A stretch of 55,102 bases of DNA from contig CAJNDS010000882.1 in NCBI GenBank assembly GCA_905221605.1, positions 1-55,102 of the forward strand, written 5' to 3'. Position numbers and translations under genes: made by a program. The notes beneath the pieces were generated by a model. That model did not search any database and was not told where the DNA came from. It saw nothing but the letters and a program-made list of their open reading frames with translations. Of the stretch, positions 49,901-55,102 are shown piece by piece (positions within the stretch are counted from its first letter, which is position 1; the number at the start of each line of letters is the position of its first letter). This DNA is from Symbiodinium natans. Taxonomy: Eukaryota; Sar; Dinophyceae; Suessiales; Symbiodiniaceae.

Positions 49901-51280
49901 ACCCTATATCCTGCGGGGCATTCGCAGCCCTAACCAGGCGCCGGGCACTTTTGAGACGCTGGCGGAGGTGTGCACGTCCGGGCCTTTGGATCACAATTCT
50001 GCGAACCCACCAGAGATGTGAGGATCCCCCTCAACCCCCTTGATCCCCTTTATTTTAGGGTTTAGGGTTTAGGGTTTAGGGTTTAGGGTTTAGGGTTTAG
50101 GGTTTAGGGTTTAGGGTTTAGGGTTTAGGGTTTAGGGTTTAGGGTTTAGTAAGGGTTTAGGCTGAATTGAGGAATATACCTGAAATCATAGTAAGGGTTT
50201 AGGGTTTAGGGCCCTAAACCATAAACCCCTCTTGAAGGTCCAACATGGAAATGCTGGAGACCGCGACGTGGCGAGATTGGAGTACTTCTGTCAGCCTCCG
50301 GAGGGGTGGATTCAGGGTTTGGGGTTTGGGGTTTAGGGTTAGGGTTGAGGGTTTCGGGCTTGTCGGGTTCAGGTCATGGGATTTGTGGTTTGTCGGGTTC
50401 AGGTCATGGGATTCATGGTTTAGGGCCGTTTAGGGATTTAGTCTTTGGGGATTGGGCAGGGCTCCGGCCCTTTTCCGACGTGCCAGTGCTGCCAACTCCG
50501 GGACCCTAAACCCTAAACCCTAAACCCTAAACCCTAAACCCTAAACCCTAAACCCTAAACCCTAAACCCTACACCCTACACCCTACACCCTAAACCCTAA
50601 ACCCTAAACCCTAAACCCTAAACCCTAAACCCTAAACCCTAAACCCTAAACCCTAAACCCTAAACCCTAAACCCTAAACCCTAAACCCTAAACCCTAAAC
50701 CCTAAACCCTAAACCCTAAACCCTAAACCCTAAACCCTAAACCCTAAACCCTAAACCCTAAACCCTAAACCCTAAACCCAAACCTGGAACCACGCGCTGC
50801 AAGGAAGATGTCGTTGGGTTTGCCTGGGCATTTGCGACAGCGTGCCTCAACCACCCAGCTGCTTTCCGTGCGATTGCGGACTATTCGGAGAGGCAGTGGG
50901 GTTTAGGGTTTAAGGTGAGGGCTGTCTCAGATAATTAGAGGGCTGTTGGTAGCCGCAGCTTGTGATGCCAGATGGAGATGGATGGTGACTTCACAAGACC
51001 TGTTGAATAATTAAGCTTTGGGATGTTCCATAAAAGGGTGCTACAATCCCTATCAAGGACGGTTAGATAGCCCTAAACCCTCAACCCTAAACCCACATGG
51101 GAGTGAACGAAGATATGGGACCCTGAGTATAGACCCCCAAATAGTAGGATCCCCTTATAAGGACCCCAATAAGGTACTCCTACTTTCGAAATCCCCCAAA
51201 TCCCAAGCCCTCAACACAGAAGGGCTGGACAGGTTCGCTGGACGACTCAGGCCCAGCGAGGTGCAGGTCCTGTGCTGCTG
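38940..51280 (+). CDS. CWAFA-repeat protein (OPR/HPR/FASTK-RAP-like), many exons
   Basis: Several exons repeat a helical unit: a Trp-Ala-Phe-Ala core, a short loop, then Pro-x-x-Phe and a second helix. Examples are ACWAFAKLRF (45205), CWAFAATDQASPAVFEAAS (46219), VAWAFARARHHDPGLYQLLA (47085), CWAAASAV (47760), SWAFASASIQ joined to APGTFETLAEV (49613/49938), and WAFATACLNHPAAFRAIAD (50804). Similar repeats occur in organelle RNA-binding proteins of algae and alveolates (OPR, HPR, FASTK/RAP). A role in organelle RNA processing or translation is inference. A Met/Ala/Arg-rich start exon at 38940 would suit an organelle-targeting leader. A C-terminal RAP domain is not seen. Boundaries of several exons are approximate. 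Confidence 0.65.
38998..39066 (-). repeat. CCCTAAA array
   Basis: About 9 perfect units fill the short intron between the first two candidate exons. Confidence 0.95.
39072..39151 (+). CDS. Candidate exon 2 of CWAFA-repeat gene
   Basis: In the phase set by exon 1: GPPRSPSTRRAPFPARRWLA, an Arg/Pro/Ala leader-like stretch. All three frames are open, so this is weak. Confidence 0.3.
39533..39594 (+). CDS. Candidate exon of CWAFA-repeat gene
   Basis: HSQARHFVPEPYQAHVLLK. The intron before it ends GGCTACCAAG, the introner right end, and the introner copy at 39599 follows at once. Confidence 0.35.
39599..39713 (+). mobile_element. Introner-like family copy 4, telomere-free
   Basis: CTTGGTAGCCCAGTGGTACC at the left; ATGTGGCTGCCAAG at the right; 115 bases. 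The centre is AAAAAAAGGG then CCCCCTTATCAG with no telomere repeat, so it shows the form without the array. The flanks share AAGATG imperfectly placed. Confidence 0.7.
39714..39812 (+). CDS. Candidate exon after introner copy 4
   Basis: EWPESSLNNEVPRAVEQSHE in an open phase up to a stop at 39812; it directly follows the CCAAG end. Weak. Confidence 0.3.
39996..40099 (+). CDS. Candidate exon of CWAFA-repeat gene
   Basis: DSSEESFRRPTHLRRARRWA then AATGIWDALRDGQ; helix-forming, between telomere-like blocks. Borders approximate. Confidence 0.4.
40622..40920. repeat. Homopolymer / microsatellite cluster
   Basis: Poly-A and (CA)n at 40629-40668, (ATC)n at 40687-40712, and poly-T then poly-G at 40866-40920. 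A candidate exon lies between them. Confidence 0.9.
40776..40841 (+). CDS. Candidate exon of CWAFA-repeat gene
   Basis: EAGELDGRLRDATKPQELML then GL; AAAAG|GAG acceptor. 'T.PQELL' is typical of the N-terminal helix of RAP/FASTK-like proteins. Confidence 0.5.
40842..42314 (+). other. Intron-like DNA with few telomere repeats
   Basis: Homopolymers, MITE A (41161-41266), an open unique stretch 41643-41880 without a recognisable product, repeated CTCCCTAA(A/G) units (42058-42123), and AT-rich sequence with TAATAA repeats (42170-42310). Confidence 0.6.
41161..41266. mobile_element. MITE-like family A copy (full length, 106 bases)
   Basis: Nearly palindromic: TTGGGGTGTTCCTCCTTATA and its complement at the far end, with inner arms CTAACAGTCCTTAAT / ATTAAGGACTGTTAA. 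No coding capacity. Confidence 0.85.
42315..42403 (+). CDS. Exon of CWAFA-repeat gene
   Basis: VARELARFDIGNLVVAFTSA then AKFEE; CAAG|G acceptor. 'VVAFTSAAKFEE' has the repeat pattern. Confidence 0.6.
42662..42720 (+). CDS. Exon of CWAFA-repeat gene
   Basis: EDGCDTHSAWPGLLERLLET; GAG|GAC acceptor; 3' border approximate. Confidence 0.45.
43196..43285 (+). CDS. Exon of CWAFA-repeat gene
   Basis: DFLEPRGLSMTAYAAAKLVF then GDDRLSPS; AAAAG|GCGG acceptor. 'LSMTAYAAAKL' fits the repeat helix. Confidence 0.6.
44572..44612 (+). CDS. Weak candidate exon
   Basis: EAAYEALHGRVPS between repeat blocks; no firm borders. Confidence 0.25.
44766..44838 (-). mobile_element. MITE-like family B copy
   Basis: GGGGTGCCTTGTTGGGGTCC...GGAATCCTTCTGTTTGGG...GGGGTCCCCCATG. 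Confidence 0.65.
45205..45265 (+). CDS. Exon of CWAFA-repeat gene (ACWAFAKL)
   Basis: FGATDVAKACWAFAKLRFVE; AAAG|G acceptor; GA donor in a 12-base direct repeat GAGGAGCCTCCG shared with the next exon border. Confidence 0.78.
45559..45585 (+). CDS. Short exon of CWAFA-repeat gene
   Basis: EPPARSFWQ; acceptor GGAG|GAGCC; GC donor CAA|GCC keeps phase 0 with 45999. Confidence 0.55.
45999..46040 (+). CDS. Short exon of CWAFA-repeat gene
   Basis: AEPAVRNIPGARFV, 14 codons, phase 0 both sides. Ends where introner copy 5 starts (GTG|GATGCTTGG). Confidence 0.6.
46041..46222 (+). mobile_element. Introner-like element copy 5 = intron, TSD GATG
   Basis: GATG at 46041-46044 and 46219-46222. The element (46045-46218) starts CTTGGTCGCCCAGTGG and ends TTACAAGTCGACCCAG. 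GA donor. Compared with copy 4, a telomeric inverted repeat (GGGTTTAGGGTTACCC centre and about 8 CCCTAAA units) sits exactly between AAAAAGGG and CCCTTATCA. Confidence 0.8.
46219..46340 (+). CDS. Exon of CWAFA-repeat gene (CWAFAATD)
   Basis: DVSMICWAFAATDQASPAVF then EAASAETRAVVHELPPRSL. CCCAG|GAT acceptor. The 3' border is approximate; the frame stays open to 46361. Confidence 0.78.
46360..46600 (+). repeat. TTTAGGG/TTCAGGG array
   Basis: About 30 units, the first 8 perfect, the rest with TTCAGGG, TTTTAGGG and TTTAGCG variants. Confidence 0.95.
47085..47161 (+). CDS. Exon of CWAFA-repeat gene
   Basis: VAWAFARARHHDPGLYQLLA then QRSVE. GTAG|G acceptor, GT donor. A clear repeat unit. Confidence 0.78.
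47760..47851 (+). CDS. Exon of CWAFA-repeat gene
   Basis: PERLLGMGQVLSDFTAHDAA then SFCWAAASAV; phase 0 after 47161. CAAG|C acceptor. Confidence 0.72.
48487..48597 (+). CDS. Exon of CWAFA-repeat gene
   Basis: GFTAAEMPHTQLFERLAMHL then NQPGERNAARLIHFW. The GT donor at 48598 agrees in phase with the GTG start of 49613. Confidence 0.7.
48936..49014 (+). repeat. TTTAGGG array
   Basis: About 10 perfect units. Confidence 0.95.
49210..49254. repeat. (TA)n microsatellite
   Basis: Interrupted TATA repeat. Confidence 0.95.
49409..49492 (-). mobile_element. MITE-like family B copy
   Basis: GGGGTACCTTCTTGGGGTCC...GGATCCTACTATTTGGGGG. Confidence 0.7.
49613..49687 (+). CDS. Exon of CWAFA-repeat gene
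   Basis: VSALRRLSAPLAAELSWAFA then SASIQ, 25 codons. ACAG|GTG acceptor, GA donor; joins to APGTFETLAEV of the next exon to complete the repeat. Confidence 0.8.
49938..50022 (+). CDS. Exon of CWAFA-repeat gene
   Basis: APGTFETLAEVCTSGPLDHN then SANPP. CCAG|GCG acceptor; 3' border approximate. Confidence 0.68.
50056..50150 (+). repeat. TTTAGGG array
   Basis: About 13 perfect units. Confidence 0.95.
50240..50303 (+). CDS. Candidate exon of CWAFA-repeat gene
   Basis: SNMEMLETATWRDWSTSVSL in one open phase; a second phase is also open. GAAG|G acceptor. Confidence 0.4.
50460..50502 (+). CDS. Exon of CWAFA-repeat gene
   Basis: APALFRRASAANS, which matches the 'P.xF..LA' half of the repeat. GCAG|G acceptor. 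Confidence 0.5.
50504..50778 (-). repeat. Longest CCCTAAA array (about 38 units)
   Basis: Near-perfect array with three CCCTACA units inside, ending 26 bases before exon 50804. Confidence 0.97.
50804..50892 (+). CDS. Exon of CWAFA-repeat gene (WAFATACL)
   Basis: EDVVGFAWAFATACLNHPAA then FRAIADYSE. CAAG|G acceptor, GC donor. The clearest complete repeat unit. Confidence 0.8.
51017..51072. mobile_element. Partial MITE-like family A copy
   Basis: TTGGGATGTTCCATAA ... CTACAATCCCTATCAAGGACGGTTAG; one end missing. Confidence 0.6.
51113..51197 (+). mobile_element. MITE-like family B copy
   Basis: GACCCCCAAATAGTAGGATCCCCTTATAAGGACCCCAATAAGGTAC. Confidence 0.7.
51233..51280 (+). CDS. Candidate exon of CWAFA-repeat gene
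   Basis: FAGRLRPSEVQVLCC plus TG; ACAG|G acceptor, GC donor. 'EVQVLCCW' would start another repeat. Confidence 0.45.
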
Positions 51281-52530
51281 GCCTGGGTTAGTGCAGGGGG
51301 AGGGGCCAGGGTTTGTGCAAGTTGTATGGGGTTTGTGTCCGGAATTTTGTCGGGTTTTGGAGGGTTTCGGGTGTCTTTTGTTGCCTTTGGTTTTTTGTTG
51401 CAAACTTCGCGTAGGGACTCTTGGTTGGTTTGGGGAGGTTTTGGGGTGGTTTTGGGGTGGTTTTGGGGTGGTTTTGTCTGTTCTTCTTTTTTCTCTTGCT
51501 TTTGAGTGTCATTGCCTTTTGGCACCTTGTGGAGTCTCCTGGCCTCTTGTGTGGCCTCTTGGTGACTTTCTGGGGCCTCTTTCTTTTGCGGGTCTAGGGT
51601 TTGGGGTGAGGGGGGGGGGTAGGCGACCCTGGAGGACTGTTGGGGCCCTGAAGGCCTGTCCTTAGGAAGTTTTTTGGGTCATTTGAAGGCTTATTGTTGG
51701 GAGGGGCTTGCCAAGGTGAAGTGGACCCTGGAAACTAACGAGCTGAGTGCCGAAACCCTGAACCCTAAACCCTGGAACAAAACAGAGACGACATGGTGAC
51801 ACGCATGATTTGGGACGCTGCCCCCGAAACTAGCAGTCCTTAATTGGGATTGTAATAGGGTACTATAATCCCTATTCAGGACTGCTAGTATAAGGGTGAA
51901 CATCCCTGCGCATGATCGATAGGAGGGCTTGAGGATGTTCACCCCAAACCCGAGCTATGGATTTTTTGTAGAAAGGCTGGACAAGGGTAACTAGAATTCC
52001 AGAAGTTCCAGACAATACTATTCATACTACTCGTTTGAATATGGATATTGTTCCTGTATATACATATTTGTATATATACACGCGTGTGTCTGTCTGCCTG
52101 CCTGCCTGCCTGTCTGCGAGTGTGCTTGGGGTTCAGGCTTTAGAAAAGATTTCCCTCTGCAGAAAAGCTTCTTAAGCAGGATCTGGGCTCAGTGAGATGC
52201 TTCTGAGGCCTTTTGGAAACTTGGACCGTTGCCTAAGGCTATTTGAGGACACCCAACCCCGGGTCTTTGGGGTTTAGGGTTCAGGGTTTAGGGTGTAGGG
52301 TTCTTCCTCTGAAGAATGAGTCACCGAAAGGAGACTTTCACAACATGCCATGTGAAACTTGTGTAAGGGTCTCGCAGCCTACAGTCCCATCATGGCCAAG
52401 AAGTCCCCAAAAAAAACTCCGTGAGGCAACTGCTCTCCGCCTTCCGAAAACATCCGAAAACCGCAAACTCGAAGAATCAAAAGGGCCTTAGCTCTTAAAC
52501 CCTAGGTTTTTTTTAAGACGCTATGCGACC
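51281..52530 (+). other. Intron-like or intergenic DNA, few telomere repeats
   Basis: GGTTTTGGGGT repeats (51430-51475), MITE A (51810-51906), and a TGCC/TGTC microsatellite (52085-52118). Long open frames at 51018-51665 are compositional. Confidence 0.5.
51810..51906. mobile_element. MITE-like family A copy
   Basis: Inner arms CTAGCAGTCCTTAATTGGG and AGGACTGCTAG are inverted; the outer end AACATCCC is retained. Confidence 0.75.
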
Positions 52531-52718
52531 CGCCCGGCCGGGGCCTGCACAGCTGCGAGGCACTGCCGAGAGGACAAGCAGTTCATGCGCACACCCGTGG
52601 CGAAAGTGTGCCTGAAGCCCCTGAAACCACGGCAGCAGCGAGTGGACGCGGAATACATGCAGGATAGCGCCAGCAAGAAGAGGAAGGGACCCACACCGCC
52701 GGGTCGAGTTGGCGATGT
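52531..52718 (+). CDS. Candidate exon(s), basic protein
   Basis: Open + frame: 'REDKQFMRTPVAKVCLKPLK' then a basic patch 'SASKKRKGP'. It may belong to the CWAFA gene or a separate gene; the family is not recognised. Confidence 0.4.
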
Positions 52719-52837
52719 GGGTGGGTGGTGGGTGGGGCACAGGGGCGGGGGTTGGGGTGGGGGGGTGGAGGGTCGAACCTAAACCCAAAACCGAAACCCT
52801 AAACCCTAAACCCCTAAACCCTAAACTAAGTGAGGGG

Positions 52838-52919
52838 TCGCTTCCGTCGAGCGACAGACCCCGAACGCTCGGCCGAGGGCCTTACAGCCCGATCCCCAAG
52901 CGAAAAGAGAAACGGAAAG
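52838..52919 (+). CDS. Candidate penultimate exon
   Basis: In the frame that joins the next exon: ERQTPNARPRALQPDPQAKR then ETE plus AG; GT donor (AAAG|GTGAGGG). Confidence 0.4.
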
Positions 52920-52952
52920 GTGAGGGTTAAGCCTCACCGTCTGTCCTGGACA

Positions 52953-53029
52953 GGCCAACGGACATCGGCCTTTTTTACGACAAAGGGATGGCCGGCACCC
53001 AGACCACCTTTAGCGTAGCTAAAGTATAA
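52953..53029 (+). CDS. Candidate terminal exon
   Basis: GACAG|G acceptor completes Arg, then PTDIGLFYDKGMAGTQTTFS and VAKV, TAA at 53027-53029. Clean phase and coding-like composition. Confidence 0.5.
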
Positions 53030-53440
53030 CCCCAAATCGTAACCCTTGATTCAGGGTTTTGGGTTCAGGGTTTGCCGGGCCCCCCCCCCCCCCGGGGGGC
53101 CCCCTGGCCCCTGGTAGCTGGATTCCTGGACCAGGAGGCTGGCGAGGGGTTCAGACAGGCTGGTTGCTCAATTTCGTGATTCAAAACGCGGGGCTTTCGG
53201 GCCAAGGGTCCTCCGGGCCAACGGCCCCGCCAAAGGGCCCTTCGAACTCTCTCCCGGGCCAAGGCCCCGGGCCAAGGGCGGCCTGACCAACCCCCCCCAA
53301 ACGCCCCAGACCAAGCACCGCTCCGCCCCCCACCCAAGGGCCCTGGCCAAGGGCCCCTCCCGGGCCAAGGCCAAACACCCCCCCAGGCCCCGCGAACCAA
53401 GGGCCCCCGGGCCAACGCCCTTGCAGGGAATCAATGGTTT
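53030..53440. repeat. GGCCAAGGGC-rich imperfect tandem repeat
   Basis: Very GC-rich. CGGGCCAAGGGCCC-type units recur at 53200-53420. Long minus-strand open frames here are compositional. Confidence 0.7.
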
Positions 53441-54480
53441 TGCGCACCCCTCCATTTTACACAAGAAGCGGCAGGAAAGCCCAGGAAGCCCCCAAGAGGC
53501 GCCAAGAGCCACCAAAAGGCTTCAAAAGCTTCAAACGGCCCACTTAAAGAAGGGGACCACAAGATTTGTCCGTGCCCACAATGAAAAATGCGATTTTTGA
53601 ATATTGAAAACGATGGTTTTAGGCACCCCTGCCCGCAAGGAAAAATGTTATTTTTTTAGTACTGAAATCGATGGCTTTGGGCACCCCTCCATTTCACCCC
53701 AAAAGGACCAGGAAAGCCCCAGGAAGCCCCCAAATCAGCAAGGGCCTCTACGGGCCCTGACGTGCCGAAGGCCCGAAAAGGGCCGAGGCTACCCGGCTAC
53801 CCCAAACCCCAGCTTAAACCCTAACACCGCAAAACCCTGCGAAGGCCTTCAAGCAAATAAGGGCCTCTACGGGCCCTAACGTGCCGAAGGCCCGAAAAGG
53901 GCCGAGGCTACCCCGAACCCCAGCTTAAACCCTAACACCGCAAAACCCTGCGAAGGCCTTCAAGCAAATAAGGGCCTCTACGGGCCCTAACTTGCCGAAG
54001 GCCCGAAAAGGGCCGAGGCTACCCCGAACCCCAGCTTAAACCCCAGCGATTGAAATACTCATTGGCAAAAAAAAATTAATAGGTTCCCGGACCTTCAAAT
54101 GAATAAAGCCTCTACGGCCCCTGACACGCCGAAGGTCCGAACAAGGCCCCGAGAGACCCCAAGAGCCACCAAAATGCTTCAAAAGGCTTCAAAAGGCCCC
54201 CTAAAAGAAGGGGGACCCCAGGATGCCCGTACCCGCAATGAAAAATGCGATTTTTTGGTACTGAAATCGGTGGTTTTTTCCTTCATTTTACCCCGAAAAG
54301 GCCAGGAAAGCCCCCAGGAAGCCCCCAAAAGGCCCCAAGAGCCACCAACTTAATTGAGGCCCTTAAAGACGGGGAATCCAGGAGCAGGCACAAAGGGTTT
54401 CCCTGACCTTCAAATAAATAAGGGCCTCTATGGGCCCTGACACGCCGAAGCCCCCCCCCAACCCCAGCTTAAACCCTAAC
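53441..54480. repeat. Higher-order tandem repeats
   Basis: A unit AGGGCCTCTACGGGCCC...AAACCCTAAC of 111-119 bases starts at 53741, 53860 and 53971, with decayed copies at 54098 and 54405. A second module (AATGAAAAATGCGATTTTT and CCAAGAGCCACCAAAA) recurs around 53500-53690 and 54150-54350, so blocks alternate in a roughly 650-base higher-order unit. Confidence 0.85.
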
Positions 54481-55102
54481 AGCGCAACTTTAAGCAAGCA
54501 TCAGAGCACAAGAAAGTAAATTCCATAAACCCTAAAACCTCGTAGAGTATAGTTTGGGTGGCCGGGGTATGGGTTGAGGTCAACGCGAGGCGGCGCCCGG
54601 GGTGTCACACCCGAAGCGCGCTCACTCCCCTGAACACACCCTAAACCCTAACCCTAACCTAAACCCTCAAAATCGACCGGATACATAAACTGTAATGTGA
54701 TTGATTCTGAGCTTACAGCCCTTCCCGAACAAAATTCCAAAAACCATCTAAGTAAAGTGATCCAAAACGCCCTTGGCTGCAAAATAGTCGACTTACTTGA
54801 CCAAGGCTTCAAAAGCCTTCAGAGGCCCAAAATTTCAACTTAAACAAGGCTTCAAAGGCCTTAAGAGGCCTCACAATTTTCAACTTACAAGGGCAAGCAA
54901 AACATAAAACTTTCGCCCAAAACTTTCGCTCAAAACTCCGGACCTGAACCCTATACAATTTCTATACAAAACCCGCCCAAAACCCGCCCCAAACTCCGGA
55001 CAGGACTATACAATTTCTACGAAAGCAAAAAAGAAAACTCGCCCAAAACTTTCGCCCAAAACCCGCCCAAAACTTTCGCCCAAAACCCGCCCAAAACCCG
55101 CC
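54481..55102. repeat. CGCCCAAAAC short tandem repeat and flanking DNA
   Basis: CGCCCAAAAC(C/T) units accumulate from 54910 to the right edge, with a duplicated CTATACAATTTCTA segment. No gene seen. Confidence 0.75.

Larger units (their letters stand above)
8106..52820. repeat. Dispersed telomere-type repeats TTTAGGG / CCCTAAA filling introns and intergenic DNA
   Basis: Runs of the TTTAGGG unit and its complement, from one unit to about 38 units, recur roughly every 100-400 bases. They carry many variants (TTTGGGG, TTCAGGG, TTAAGGG, CCCGAAA, CCCTACA). They stop abruptly at both ends of this block. Both strands alternate: the G-rich strand usually follows an exon and the C-rich strand usually precedes one. 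This is interstitial, not a chromosome end, because genes continue on both sides. Confidence 0.95.

Noticed and set aside
50504-50778. A chromosome end because of the long CCCTAAA array
   Set aside because: Coding exons of the same gene lie on both sides and arrays of both strands occur throughout, so it is interstitial.
53065-53515. Minus-strand Gly/Pro/Ala-rich genes
   Set aside because: Open in several frames because of GGCC-rich repeats; no domain or splice support.
53741-54080. CRISPR array
   Set aside because: Contiguous 111-119-base repeats without spacers, in a eukaryotic nuclear context.

Overview
The window looks like nuclear DNA of a dinoflagellate, probably a Symbiodiniaceae/Suessiales member; a chromerid or other TTTAGGG-telomere alveolate is a weaker alternative. 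The reasons are very small exons (mean about 55 bases), introns whose first bases are GA or GC as often as GT, exons that nearly always start with G after the intron AG, thousands of bases of scattered TTTAGGG/CCCTAAA repeats, and every recognisable gene on the + strand. The species call is inference.

Layout. (1) 1-7460: remains of one very long reading frame, open at the left window edge. It carries a WW domain, an S1-like segment and six CCCH zinc-finger motifs (one degenerate), and is broken by one stop and three frameshifts. A retrotransposon-like purine tract and a TGTTGGAA end follow at about 7855. (2) 8106-11182: telomere-repeat-rich DNA with short candidate exons, two of them acidic and in matching phase (10744-10776 and 11099-11182). 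(3) 12167-37803: a complete-looking C-terminal 650 codons of BOP1/Erb1, the WD-repeat ribosome-biogenesis protein, rebuilt here from 36 exons spread over 25.6 kb and ending at a TGA. A 1.25-kb unit is duplicated in tandem in its intron at 16895-20504. (4) 29014-31836: a second gene, with AP2-like DNA-binding repeats, lies on the same strand inside one 3.9-kb BOP1 intron. (5) 38940-51280: a third gene whose exons repeat a 'CWAFA ... P..F..LA' helical motif, resembling organelle RNA-binding repeat proteins of the OPR/HPR/FASTK-RAP type. (6) 52531-53029: short candidate exons that end in a stop. (7) 53030-55102: GC-rich and then higher-order tandem repeats, with almost no telomere motif.

Main observation. 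Three introns (10777-11098, 20553-20675, 46041-46218) are copies of one small transposon-like family. It has terminal inverted repeats CTTGGTAGCCCAGT / ACTGGGCTACCAAG and a 4-base target duplication (GTTG, GAGT, GATG). The left target copy serves as the 5' splice site, which explains GT or GA donors. The terminal AG of the right inverted repeat is the acceptor. These are introner-like elements. Their centre, where intact, is a head-to-head telomeric inverted repeat (TTTAGGG arm, then CCCTAAA arm). Most other introns show the same polarity (TTTAGGG after an exon, CCCTAAA before the next) and partial matches between donor and following exon. One reading is that much of the gene architecture here was built by telomere-repeat-bearing introners at different stages of decay.
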